The notes below the pieces were generated by a model that saw only the letters and a program-made list of their open reading frames with translations, did no database searches and was not told the DNA's origin. Of a stretch of 64,000 nucleotides of DNA, positions 1-8,113 are shown one piece after another (position 1 is the first letter of the stretch; the number at the start of each line of letters is the position of its first letter). A program made the position numbers and the translations under genes. The DNA lies in contig NZ_CCXK01000016.1 in assembly GCF_000821305.1 (NCBI RefSeq), forward strand, positions 175,033 to 239,032, in the 5' to 3' direction. The DNA is from Clostridium culturomicium. Its GTDB lineage: Bacteria > Bacillota > Clostridia > Clostridiales > Clostridiaceae.

Positions 1-398
1 AATTAAGACAACTAAGATATAACCTTGATGATTTATTAGCAGAATTAAGACAACAAGGATTCTTCAATTTAATGGAAATTCATTATGCAATCTTGGAAAC
101 AGATGGTTCTTTGTCAGTACTTCCCTATACTGCTTATGAACCTCCAACTAGGCAGGATTTAAAGGTTAAAGTTGATAACGAACCTCTCCCAATGCCAGTT
201 ATCCTTGACGGCATTATAAATTTCGAAAATTTAAAAACAATAGGAAAAGATCAGTACTGGCTTGAAAAAAAACTTTCTCACAACCACATTCAATCCCATA
301 AAGATGTCTTAGTTGCAATTATCTATTCTAACGAGCATAAATTTTATTATCAACTTAAAAATGAAACTACTAACACTCTTAACAATAAGAAAAAATAA
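1..398 (+). CDS. DUF421 (YetF-like) membrane protein, C-terminal part
   Basis: The reading frame is open from the window edge (first full codon at base 3), so only the C-terminal part is present; an internal ATG at 72 is not the real start. The visible part is the soluble DUF421 domain: an N-terminal LDDLLAELRQQG stretch, then a beta-rich segment with SVLPY and the PPT-containing loop typical of YetF-like proteins. Family members have three N-terminal membrane helices and a cytoplasmic tail; their function is not established. It is followed after 13 bases by a DUF4363 gene, a pairing common in clostridia, which supports the call. Confidence 0.85.
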   Translation, partial: LRQLRYNLDDLLAELRQQGFFNLMEIHYAILETDGSLSVLPYTAYEPPTRQDLKVKVDNEPLPMPVILDGIINFENLKTIGKDQYWLEKKLSHNHIQSHKDVLVAIIYSNEHKFYYQLKNETTNTLNNKKK

Positions 399-411
399 AG
401 GAGAAATAGAT

Positions 412-792
412 ATGAAAAATATGATTGGAACTTCTATTATTTTTATAATCATGCTAGTTTTTCTTTTTTTTGCAAGCAGATATATAACCTTAACTTGTGA
501 TAAAATGTTAGAAGTAACCTGTCAGATAGAAGATAATCTAGTTGATAATAAGTGGGATGAAAGTTACATGCTTTCATTCGAGCTTTTAAATATTTACGAA
601 GGACATGTCAGCAATTTAACCATATTTCTAAATCACTTAGACTTTCATAATATTTATAACGAAATTATAAAATTAAGCCAATATACAAAATGTGAAACCG
701 AAGATGAAGCCTTAGCTTCCATTCATGTAATTAAAGCACTACTTAAAGAAGTTAAAGAAATGGAATCACTTTCTATAAGTAATATATTTTGA
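412..792 (+). CDS. DUF4363 family protein
   Basis: A 126-residue protein with one N-terminal membrane helix (about residues 4-22, IIFIIMLVFLFFASRYI) followed by a helical, Cys-containing extracytoplasmic domain. The start at 412 is chosen because a Shine-Dalgarno AAAGGAG lies just upstream; a longer frame from 313 overlaps the preceding gene and has no ribosome site. DUF4363 proteins often sit directly after DUF421 genes in clostridia, as here. Function is unknown; a small membrane-anchored partner of the DUF421 protein is an inference from context. Confidence 0.75.
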   Translation: MKNMIGTSIIFIIMLVFLFFASRYITLTCDKMLEVTCQIEDNLVDNKWDESYMLSFELLNIYEGHVSNLTIFLNHLDFHNIYNEIIKLSQYTKCETEDEALASIHVIKALLKEVKEMESLSISNIF

Positions 793-806
793 TTTATATG
801 TGCTAA

Positions 807-845
807 AAAAGACACAGGACCTAAAATTCAAGTCCTGTGTCTTTT
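807..845. terminator. bidirectional terminator
   Basis: Perfect 14-bp stem (AAAAGACACAGGAC, 807-820, with 832-845) flanked by A and T runs. It lies between the convergent DUF4363 and nucleoid-protein genes and can serve both. Confidence 0.9.
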
Positions 846-1886
846 CTATTTCTCAGTGTAATTTCTAATATGTTTTATAATCATATTTATACTTCCATCG
901 CCAACTCTTTCAATCTCAAAACGATTCAAATCATTATAAGCTTCTTCAGAAATATACAAATCTATATCTTTATCTATTTTAAGTCTTACACGTTTTAACT
1001 TTTTCTCTACCCATTGCTTATCTAATTCAATGTTTTCACTTACTCCGCTTTCGATTGCATAAGTTCTAAAGTTTTGCTTTAACTCTTCATCTGCTCCAAA
1101 AACTTCCTCAGTAAATGTATCTAAATTTATAGACTCCTCTTCCTTAAGCCTTCTTTTAATTTCTCTACGTACAACCTCTTGACCATCTGCATTTTCTTTT
1201 AAGGCGCTTTGAGTCCACTTTTCGGCAGCCTTTATAAACTGTTTTGTCTTGTCTCTTCCATTTTCTATAATTGTACAACCAAGATAATTTTCAATGAAGT
1301 AATTCGTACCATAATCATTGTCATCTTTATTATTCTTTGGTTGTTTGTCTATAACTAATAAATCATATGGATTTTCTTCTCTTAATGGTCTTATAAAAGC
1401 ACATTTTTGAATTCTTCCGCTGCTTGTAGGAAGACCTGTAAACTGCGGTACTATATGTATACCAATTTTTCCTTCAACAAATTCTACATTATGCATGTAA
1501 TTCTTTATATAATCCATCTTGAAAATCCCTATAAAAGGACCATGTTCAGTTGTAAAGGCCACTGTAAGCAAATCGCAAGAAGGTATATTCCCTTTTGCTC
1601 TCATTAAAATAAACATCTGACTTGCCAATTCCTTCGATACATTAATCAAGTCATTTTCTCCACTTAAATATTCTTCTGATACTTCCTTGACTATATTTCT
1701 TTCTTTATTGAAAATGGCATATTTCAATTCCTCATCCTTTAAACACCTTTGAACATGCTTAAATACAAATTCATATACTTCTTCTGTTAACTGAAGTGGA
1801 TACTCATTTAGTATTGCTTCATCTGAATTGTTATCTAAGATATGAATTATGGCGTCTAGTATATTAATCTCATTTATGTATTCCAT
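846..1886 (-). CDS. nucleoid-associated protein (NdpA/YejK-like)
   Basis: A 346-residue protein of the 37-kDa nucleoid-associated family (PF04245), close to the usual family length of about 335. Recognisable features are the N-terminal INILDAIIHILD helix, the central FTTEHGPFIGIFKMDY strand region, and the C-terminal block LKIDKDIDLYISEEAYND followed by ERVGDGSINMIIKHI. Escherichia coli YejK associates with the nucleoid, but its mechanism is poorly known. The start has a good ribosome site (GAGAGGT, 8 bases upstream). It is a single gene, ended by the shared hairpin at 807-845. Confidence 0.85.
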   Translation of the reverse strand: MEYINEINILDAIIHILDNNSDEAILNEYPLQLTEEVYEFVFKHVQRCLKDEELKYAIFNKERNIVKEVSEEYLSGENDLINVSKELASQMFILMRAKGNIPSCDLLTVAFTTEHGPFIGIFKMDYIKNYMHNVEFVEGKIGIHIVPQFTGLPTSSGRIQKCAFIRPLREENPYDLLVIDKQPKNNKDDNDYGTNYFIENYLGCTIIENGRDKTKQFIKAAEKWTQSALKENADGQEVVRREIKRRLKEEESINLDTFTEEVFGADEELKQNFRTYAIESGVSENIELDKQWVEKKLKRVRLKIDKDIDLYISEEAYNDLNRFEIERVGDGSINMIIKHIRNYTEK

Positions 1887-2152
1887 AATTATTACCTCTC
1901 TTTCTCACCCATGTTATTTATAAACGGCCCAGCCTTCGAAGAATAAATTTCTCAAAGATCAATATTGACCTGCTCAAAGTATAAATTTTATCAACCATTT
2001 ATGTAAAATTACTTTTCAACAAAATTCTCTCTTTCCAAATTATATCCTATATTATATTATCCCATTTTAATTGATTTGAAAACTCAATATTTTGTTAGAA
2101 TTTAGGAGAACCTCTTTAAGATAACGAATTTCTTCAATTTATATATTTTTTT

Positions 2153-2181
2153 TTAACAATATGGATAAAAATTGTTATAAT
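2153..2181 (+). promoter_or_regulatory. sigma-A promoter for the CYTH operon
   Basis: TTAACA (2153-2158), a 17-base spacer and TATAAT (2176-2181). It lies upstream of the tandem repeats, so the repeats would be transcribed as a leader of about 255 bases before the CYTH start. Confidence 0.75.
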
Positions 2182-2209
2182 CTTTTACATAGGGTATAAT
2201 GACATAGAT

Positions 2210-2431
2210 AAGGAAACTCCTTTTCATATTCATTCAAAGGAGTAAGTTCTATTTAACCAAATCAAAGATTTGGAATATCACTTAAGGAAACTCCTTTTCA
2301 TATTCATTCAAAGGAGTAAGTTCTATTTAACCAAATCAAAGATTTGGAATATCACTTAAGGAAACTCCTTCTCATATTCATTCAAAGGAGTAAGTTCTAT
2401 TTACTAAATTATAAATTTAGATGCCAACTAA
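2210..2431 (+). repeat. three tandem 74-base palindromic repeats
   Basis: Units begin at 2210, 2284 and 2358 with an exact 74-base period. Each starts AAGGAAACTCCTT, has GGAGTAAGTTCTATTTA in the middle and ends with an internal palindrome (CCAAATCAAAGATTTGG in units 1 and 2; CTAAATTATAAATTTAG in unit 3). Units 1 and 2 are identical over nearly their whole length, so the duplication is recent. The third unit keeps the symmetry of the palindrome but not its sequence, which implies selection or pairing at RNA level. Single or composite relatives occur elsewhere in this window. Confidence 0.9.
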
Positions 2432-2445
2432 GGAGAGTGTTACAC

Positions 2446-2994
2446 TTGCAAGAGATTGAAACAAGAATAATTAAAATAGATGTGAATAAAATTAAAGAGA
2501 AACTTATTAATCTTGGTTGTAAAAAAGTTAAAGATGAAAATCAAATTAATAATCTTTATGATTTTCCAGATAGAAGAATGCTTAATAAAAAAGGCTATGC
2601 ACGTATTAGAATTGTTGAAGACAATTTAAATAATGTAGTAGTTAATTATATGACCACAAAAAAATTACTTAGTCAAGAAAAATATAAAATTATGGAGGAA
2701 AATGAAGTAATTATAGACAATAGTACTATAGGTGCTCAGATTTTCACTTCTTTAGGTTTAGAATTAGTAGAATCTATAAAAAAACATAGAGAAAGCTATC
2801 AGTTCAAAACCTCTCTTATAGAAATAGATATAAATGACCCTAGCTTCTGTCCTTTTCCTTACTTAGAAATTGAAGGAACCAACGAAGATGAAATAAAAGA
2901 AATCGTAGCCCTTCTTGGTTACACCATGGAAGATACAACTTCTAAAACAATATATGAGTTACTACAAAGTGAAGGGATAGTTAAGGGAGTATAA
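2446..2994 (+). CDS. CYTH domain protein (triphosphate-binding fold)
   Basis: A 182-residue protein starting at TTG 2446, chosen because AAGGAGAG lies 8 bases before it; the longer frame runs back into the repeats and has no ribosome site. The N-terminal EIETRIIKID matches the ExExK/R signature that binds triphosphate and metal in the CYTH superfamily (thiamine triphosphatase, inorganic triphosphatase, class IV adenylate cyclase). Further acidic/basic strand pairs follow (ARIRIVED, VVNYMTTKK, EIDINDPSFCPFPYLEIEG). Substrate cannot be told from sequence. Its stop overlaps the next ATG (TAATG), so it is translationally coupled to the DUF5685 gene. Confidence 0.85.
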   Translation: MQEIETRIIKIDVNKIKEKLINLGCKKVKDENQINNLYDFPDRRMLNKKGYARIRIVEDNLNNVVVNYMTTKKLLSQEKYKIMEENEVIIDNSTIGAQIFTSLGLELVESIKKHRESYQFKTSLIEIDINDPSFCPFPYLEIEGTNEDEIKEIVALLGYTMEDTTSKTIYELLQSEGIVKGV

Positions 2995-3875
2995 TGTTCG
3001 GATATGTCATGCCATATAAGTTAGAACTTAAAATAAAAGACTATGAGATGTTTAAAGCATATTACTGTGGTTTATGTATTTCAATAAAAGAAAACTTTTC
3101 AAACCTTTGCAGATTATCATTAAATTATGATATGACTTTTCTTGGAATACTGTTAGACAGCTTTTCAGAAGAGAAAAATTCCTACGAGGTTAGCAAATGT
3201 ATTGCTCATCCCTTAAAGAAAAAGCCAAAGGTTATTAATAATAAAGCTTTGAACTATGCTGCATTCTGTAATGTAGCATTAGTTTATTATAAACTTTTAG
3301 ATGACTATACCGATGATAATGCTATTAACAAAAAACTTCTTTCCTTATACTTAAAAAAGTTTATTGAGAAGGAAAACCTGGAATTAAAACCTCTGCTTAA
3401 AAACATTGAGGATAACATAACAAAACTTACTGAACTTGAAAATTCAAAAGAATGTATATCTATCGATGAATTAAGTCATAGCTTTGCAGACTTAACTGGA
3501 TTTCTTATATCTTTTTATTTCAAAGATAAGGATTTCCACCAAGAACTCTATAAGCTTGGCTATAATTTAGGCAGATGGATCTATATCATAGATGCCTATG
3601 ATGATTTAGAAGAGGACTTAAAAAAACAAAAGTTTAATGCAATAAATAAAGCCTTCAATACTGAAGGATTATCCTTTGAAGAACTTATTAAAGCTCAACG
3701 TGATAGAATTGAATTTAACCTGATGATGAGTGCTAGTTCAACGGTTGATGCATTAAATAATTTACCGATTGAAAAAAACGGTGATTTACTCTTTAACATA
3801 CTACAATTTGGACTTATGAATAAAATAGAAAGTATAAAATCAAGGAGTGACAAAAAAGATGAAAAATCCATATGA
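2994..3875 (+). CDS. DUF5685 family protein
   Basis: A 293-residue, mostly helical protein recognised as DUF5685 by its start (MFGYVMPYKLELKIKDYEMF) and the YYCGLC motif near residue 25, which with a further Cys-His (CIAHP) near residue 65 could bind metal. There is a helical DAYDDLEEDLKKQKFNAI segment with acidic residues in the second half. No catalytic activity is known for the family. It lies between a CYTH gene and a J-domain gene with overlaps at both ends (1 base and 17 bases), so the three are one operon. Confidence 0.75.
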   Translation: MFGYVMPYKLELKIKDYEMFKAYYCGLCISIKENFSNLCRLSLNYDMTFLGILLDSFSEEKNSYEVSKCIAHPLKKKPKVINNKALNYAAFCNVALVYYKLLDDYTDDNAINKKLLSLYLKKFIEKENLELKPLLKNIEDNITKLTELENSKECISIDELSHSFADLTGFLISFYFKDKDFHQELYKLGYNLGRWIYIIDAYDDLEEDLKKQKFNAINKAFNTEGLSFEELIKAQRDRIEFNLMMSASSTVDALNNLPIEKNGDLLFNILQFGLMNKIESIKSRSDKKDEKSI

Positions 3876-4494
3876 AGTACTTGGCATTAAAGAAACTGCC
3901 ACCCCAGACGAAATAAAAAAAGCATATAGAGAATTAGTTAAACAATACCATCCAGATAAATATGAAAATAACCCCTTAAAGGACTTAGCTGAAGAAAAAT
4001 TAAGAGATATTAATGAAGCCTATGACACCCTTACGAAAAAAGGAAATGCTTCATCAAACGGTTATGGAAGTTCTTCTTCCTCTAACGGTTACAATACTTC
4101 TCATAACACGAGCTATAATACTAGCAGCAACTATGGAAATTTACAACAGGTCAGAATGGATATAAACAGAGGTAACATCGGTGGAGCTGAAGCTACTCTT
4201 AACAGCATTACTAATAGAAATGCTGAATGGAATTTCCTTATGGGAATAATCCATTATAGAAAAGGCTGGCATGACAGCGCTTTTAACTATATCAACACAG
4301 CCTGCACAATGGAGCCAAACAACTTTGAATATAGACAAACATTAAACCAATTGACTAGAACTCAAAATTCCTATAGAAATACTTATTATGGACGCAGAAA
4401 CAGTTCTGATGATATGTGCAACACATGCTTGAATCTTTGGATGCTCGATACCTGCTGTGAATGTATGGGTGGAGATTGCATAAGCTGTATGTAG
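3859..4494 (+). CDS. J-domain (DnaJ-like) protein with Cys-rich tail
   Basis: A 211-residue protein. Residues 1-60 are a J domain with the essential HPD tripeptide at about 31-33 (YHPDKYE), which in the family stimulates Hsp70 ATPase. Then comes a Ser/Asn/Tyr/Gly-rich low-complexity linker (about 65-95), a TPR-like helical segment (about 97-165) and a C-terminal tail with eight cysteines in about 27 residues. It lacks the DnaJ zinc-finger domain, so it is a specialised co-chaperone. Start 3859 has AAGGAG 11 bases upstream and overlaps the end of the DUF5685 gene. The Cys-rich tail could be a metal site or membrane-proximal anchor; this is inference. Confidence 0.85.
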   Translation: MKNPYEVLGIKETATPDEIKKAYRELVKQYHPDKYENNPLKDLAEEKLRDINEAYDTLTKKGNASSNGYGSSSSSNGYNTSHNTSYNTSSNYGNLQQVRMDINRGNIGGAEATLNSITNRNAEWNFLMGIIHYRKGWHDSAFNYINTACTMEPNNFEYRQTLNQLTRTQNSYRNTYYGRRNSSDDMCNTCLNLWMLDTCCECMGGDCISCM

Positions 4495-4538
4495 CTATAT
4501 AAAAAATTGTCATACCCAACGAAATTAATACCTATTTA

Positions 4539-4661
4539 AATTAAGAATTAAAAATGTAGATCACAGAATAGTGGATGAAATTCCTTGGGAATTTATACAT
4601 TTTTTATTAATGAAGAAATCCAGCTCTTGCTAGATCTCCTCCTCATTCTTAATTCTACATT
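4539..4661. repeat. imperfect inverted repeat, intergenic
   Basis: AATTAAGAAT (4539-4548) and AATGTAGA (4553-4560) reappear in reverse complement at 4645-4654 and 4654-4661. The order of the two blocks is not that of a simple hairpin, so this looks like a rearranged copy of an intergenic repeat. No transposase is present. The rest of 4495-4732 shows nothing codable. Confidence 0.4.
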
Positions 4662-4732
4662 CTAGCATTCTAAATTCAAATCTATCTTGTTCATTTTGAA
4701 AAAATAGTCTTGGTTAAGCTAAATCATAGATG

Positions 4733-4797
4733 TACTCTATGAAAGTTTCATTAACCAAATCAAAGATTTGGAGTGTCACCTTTAGGCACTCACTTAG
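4733..4797 (+). repeat. dispersed palindromic repeat, partial copy
   Basis: Contains the family palindrome CCAAATCAAAGATTTGG flanked by GAAAGTTTCATTAA and GTGTCACC...CACTTA. It lacks the GGAAACTCC block seen at 2210. It ends just before the ribosome site of the next gene. Confidence 0.7.
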
Positions 4798-4807
4798 GAG
4801 GGTTGTT

Positions 4808-5311
4808 ATGAAAAATTCTTCTGCTTCAAATGTTGCTAAAGGCGGGCTACTAGTAGCCTTAACCCTTGTAATATTATATGCTGCAAATTTTATAACCTTT
4901 AATACTCTGTTTTTACTTGGATTAACTTCAGCCTTAATACCACTAGCAATAATCATTAGTGATGTTCCTACAAGTATTATGGTGTACGTAGCCTCAGCTA
5001 TTTTAAGCTATTTAATCATTCCAGATAAAACCTTATGGCTGCTATACACTATTGTTTTTGGACCCTATGGAATAGTTAAGCTTTTCATTGAAAAACGCAG
5101 AAGTACAGTAATAGAAATTATTTTAAAGTTAATTTACTTTAATGCTGTAATAGCATTTACCTTCTTCATCTATAAGAGCTTTTTCATGCCAAATGCAGAG
5201 CTACAGTACTCTATAGCCTTAGTAATTTTGGTTGGAAATATCGCTTTCTTTGTATTTGATTATGTTCTAACAGTGTTTGTTAACAGTATAAGAAATAGAA
5301 GGTTTAAATAA
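4808..5311 (+). CDS. multi-pass membrane protein of unknown function
   Basis: A 167-residue hydrophobic protein with about five predicted membrane segments (GGLLVALTLVILYAANFI, LFLLGLTSALIPLAIII, a segment around residues 55-85, VIAFTFFIYKSFF, ALVILVGNIAFFVF). Start 4808 is preceded by TAGGAGGG at a good distance; the longer upstream frame lies in the repeat. The small size and segment pattern resemble ECF-transporter S components or DUF2232-type proteins, but no specific motif fixes this. It stands alone between the CYTH operon and leuS. Confidence 0.55.
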   Translation: MKNSSASNVAKGGLLVALTLVILYAANFITFNTLFLLGLTSALIPLAIIISDVPTSIMVYVASAILSYLIIPDKTLWLLYTIVFGPYGIVKLFIEKRRSTVIEIILKLIYFNAVIAFTFFIYKSFFMPNAELQYSIALVILVGNIAFFVFDYVLTVFVNSIRNRRFK

Positions 5312-5312
5312 C

Positions 5313-5341
5313 TTGACATAAACATTAGGTTTATGTATAAT
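5313..5341 (+). promoter_or_regulatory. sigma-A promoter of leuS
   Basis: Consensus TTGACA (5313-5318), a 17-base spacer and TATAAT (5336-5341). The -35 hexamer begins 2 bases after the preceding stop codon. Confidence 0.9.
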
Positions 5342-5347
5342 TTTAAA

Positions 5348-5592
5348 CAAACTAAATAAATTATTGCAGTGATTAGGAGTAGTAATATAATTTTCACTTT
5401 CAGAGAGCTACAGTTTGGTGTGATGTAGTAGTGCGCTTATATGAACTTGCCTAGGAGCTTACTTGTCAGAAGCAAGTACGGATTCAAAACCGTTATTTTA
5501 TTAAGAGGAATCTATTTGTAAGATTCAATTAGAGTGGTACCGCGGAACTATAGCTTTCGTCTCTGTTTATTCAGAGACAAAGGCTTTTTTTA
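5348..5592 (+). promoter_or_regulatory. T-box leader (Leu) of leuS
   Basis: The conserved T-box core AGAGTGGTACCGCGG (5531-5545) precedes a terminator hairpin with arms AGCTTTCGTCTCTG (5552-5565) and CAGAGACAAAGGCT (5572-5585) plus a T run. In stem I the sequence GAA-CTT-GCC (CTT at 5446-5448) is the likely specifier loop, reading leucine. By analogy with known T-boxes, uncharged tRNA-Leu should stabilise the antiterminator and turn leuS on. Confidence 0.9.
5552..5592 (+). terminator. regulated terminator of the leuS T-box
   Basis: A 14-bp stem with a 6-base loop (5552-5585) followed by TTTTTTT. It is mutually exclusive with an antiterminator formed by the T-box bulge. Confidence 0.85.
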
Positions 5593-5630
5593 TTTTGTAA
5601 AATATTTTCTTATTAACGAGGAGGATTACT

Positions 5631-8066
5631 ATGGCTAGATACGGAACTGCTACCGATAGAAAGTGGCAGCAAAAATGGGAAGAAACTAACCTATACAAAT
5701 TTGATAAAGATAAAATGGATAAAAAATTATACGTCCTTGAGATGTTCTCTTATCCATCAGGAAGCCAGCTTCACGCTGGACACTGGTTTAACTATGGACC
5801 AGTAGACTCTTGGGCAAGAATGAAGAGAATGCAAGGTTACAACGTGTTCCAACCGATGGGCTTTGATGCCTTTGGATTACCAGCTGAAAACTACGCAATA
5901 AAAACTGGTATTCACCCTAAGGATTCAACTGACCAAAATATCGCTACAATGGAAACTCAATTAAAAGCTATGGGGGCAATGTTCAACTGGGAAAACGAAG
6001 TTGTCACTTGCAGACCTGATTACTATAAGTGGACTCAATGGTTATTCTTAAAACTTTATGAAAAAGGTCTTGCTTACAGAAAGAATGCTCCAGTAAACTG
6101 GTGCCCTAGCTGTAGTACAGTTCTTGCAAATGAGCAGGTTGTTGAAGGTCACTGTGAAAGATGTGACAGTGAGGTTACTAAAAAGAACCTTACTCAATGG
6201 TTCCTTAAAATCACAGATTATGCAGATGAGCTTTTAGAAGGTCTTGATGGGCTTGACTGGCCTGAAAAAACAAAGGCTATGCAAAAGCACTGGATAGGAA
6301 AATCAACTGGTTCAGAATTAACTTTCAAAGTTGTAAACTCTGATTTAGAATTCAACACTTTTACAACAAGAATAGATACTTTATTTGGAGTTACTTACGT
6401 TGTGCTTGCTCCTGAAAATGAGCTTGTTGATAAACTTACTACTCCTGAAAATAAAGAAGCAGTAGAAGCTTATAAAGACGCTTCTGCAAAACAGTCTGAT
6501 ATTGAAAGACAATCTATTTCAAGAGAAAAAACAGGAGTATTCACTGGTTCTTATGCAATCAACCCTATCAACGGACGTGAGATTCCAATCTGGGTTGGAG
6601 ATTATGTTCTAAACACTTATGGTACTGGTGCTGTTATGGCTGTTCCTGCTCACGATGATCGTGACTTTGCATTTGCAACTAAATATAACCTTCCAATAGA
6701 AAGAGTTATAGACGGTGGAGAAGGTCTTCCATTTACTGAATTCGGGCCACTTGTTAACAGCGGAAAATTTGATGGGCTTATTGGTGAAGAAGCTAAGGAT
6801 GCCATCGTTGAAGAACTTGCTAAAGATGGTCTTGGCAAGAAACAAGTTAACTACAGATTAAGAGACTGGCTTATATCAAGACAGAGATACTGGGGTGCTC
6901 CAATTCCAATGATTCACTGTAAAAAGTGTGGAACTGTACCAGTCCCAATGGAAAATCTACCAGTAGAGCTTCCATATGACGTAGATTTTGCACCAGACGG
7001 AAAATCTCCTCTTGCAAAATCAGAAGAATTCATGAATACAACTTGTCCTAAGTGTGGCGGACACGCACACCGTGATCCTGATACTCTAGATACATTCGTT
7101 TGTTCTTCATTCTATTATCTAAGATATCCTGATAACATGAATTCAGAAAAAGCCTTTGATACAGATTTAATAAATCAAATGCTTCCAGTAGATAAATATG
7201 TAGGAGGACCAGAGCACGCTTGCATGCACCTTCTATATGCTAGATTTATCACTAAAGCACTTAGAGATATGGGACTTTTAAACTTTGATGAGCCATTTAA
7301 ATCTCTTACTCACCAAGGATTAATTCTTGGACCAGACGGACAAAAAATGAGTAAATCTAAAGGAAACACTATCTCTCCTGATGATTACATCAAGACTTAT
7401 GGTTCAGACGTATTTAGAATGTATCTAATGTTTGGATTTGGATATGTTGACGGTGGAGCTTGGAGTGATGACGGAATTAAGTCTATAGGTAAGTTTGTTG
7501 ATAGAATAGAAAGAACTCTTGATAACTGTATTGAAGTTATTAAAGGTGAAAATTCTAAATCTACAATAGATAAAGCTGAAAAAGAGCTTAACTTCTGGAG
7601 ACATACTGCTATTAAAGGTGTAACTGAAGATAGTGAAAAACTTCAATTCAACACTGCTATAGCTAGAATGATGGAGTTCACAAACGCTCTTAACAAATAC
7701 CTTGGTGAAGAAGTTAAAAACGGCGACTTCTTAAAAGAAGTTATTGTTGATTACGTAAAACTTCTTGCTCCATTTGCTCCTCATTTTTCTGAAGAGCAAT
7801 GGGAGAACCTTGGAATGAACTACTCTGTATTCAATACTGAGTGGCCAACTTTTGATCCTTCAGCTTTAGTTAAGGATGAAGTTGAAATAGCAATCCAAAT
7901 TAACGGTAAAATTAAAGCTAAAATAAATGTTTCTACTTCTGCTAATGATGAAGAAATTAAAGAAACAGCCTTAAATGATGCCCATGTAAAAGCTGCCCTT
8001 GAAGGAAAAACAGTTAGAAAAGTTATCGTTATTAAAGGAAGACTTGTAAATATAGTTGCAAACTAA
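5631..8066 (+). CDS. leuS: leucine--tRNA ligase
   Basis: An 811-residue class I aminoacyl-tRNA synthetase of normal bacterial LeuRS length that charges tRNA-Leu in the cytoplasm. The HIGH motif is HAGH at residues 48-51 (PSGSQLHAGHW) and the KMSKS motif is at 572-576. A CP1 editing domain fills about 220-400 (TTRIDTLFG, YGTGAVMAVPAHDDRDF). Cys pairs near 160-180 (CPSC...CERC) and in the 430-480 region (CKKC, CPKC) look like zinc sites. The anticodon-binding domain follows 600. Start 5631 has GAGGAGG upstream. Expression is T-box controlled. Confidence 0.98.
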   Translation: MARYGTATDRKWQQKWEETNLYKFDKDKMDKKLYVLEMFSYPSGSQLHAGHWFNYGPVDSWARMKRMQGYNVFQPMGFDAFGLPAENYAIKTGIHPKDSTDQNIATMETQLKAMGAMFNWENEVVTCRPDYYKWTQWLFLKLYEKGLAYRKNAPVNWCPSCSTVLANEQVVEGHCERCDSEVTKKNLTQWFLKITDYADELLEGLDGLDWPEKTKAMQKHWIGKSTGSELTFKVVNSDLEFNTFTTRIDTLFGVTYVVLAPENELVDKLTTPENKEAVEAYKDASAKQSDIERQSISREKTGVFTGSYAINPINGREIPIWVGDYVLNTYGTGAVMAVPAHDDRDFAFATKYNLPIERVIDGGEGLPFTEFGPLVNSGKFDGLIGEEAKDAIVEELAKDGLGKKQVNYRLRDWLISRQRYWGAPIPMIHCKKCGTVPVPMENLPVELPYDVDFAPDGKSPLAKSEEFMNTTCPKCGGHAHRDPDTLDTFVCSSFYYLRYPDNMNSEKAFDTDLINQMLPVDKYVGGPEHACMHLLYARFITKALRDMGLLNFDEPFKSLTHQGLILGPDGQKMSKSKGNTISPDDYIKTYGSDVFRMYLMFGFGYVDGGAWSDDGIKSIGKFVDRIERTLDNCIEVIKGENSKSTIDKAEKELNFWRHTAIKGVTEDSEKLQFNTAIARMMEFTNALNKYLGEEVKNGDFLKEVIVDYVKLLAPFAPHFSEEQWENLGMNYSVFNTEWPTFDPSALVKDEVEIAIQINGKIKAKINVSTSANDEEIKETALNDAHVKAALEGKTVRKVIVIKGRLVNIVAN

Positions 8067-8075
8067 TTAAAATTA

Positions 8076-8110
8076 AAATGGTTAAGCCAAAACCTGGCTT
8101 AACCATTTTT
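8076..8110. terminator. bidirectional terminator
   Basis: Stem AAATGGTTAAGCCA (8076-8089) with TGGCTTAACCATTT (8095-8108), then a T run. It ends leuS and also the convergent tldE. Confidence 0.9.
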
Positions 8111-8113
8111 TTA

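Noticed and set aside
2210..2431. Tandem repeats as a CRISPR array
   Set aside because: The units are contiguous with no variable spacers, the copy number is three and no cas gene is present.
4539..4661. Insertion sequence or MITE with terminal inverted repeats
   Set aside because: The inverted blocks are in the wrong order for terminal repeats and no target duplication is visible.
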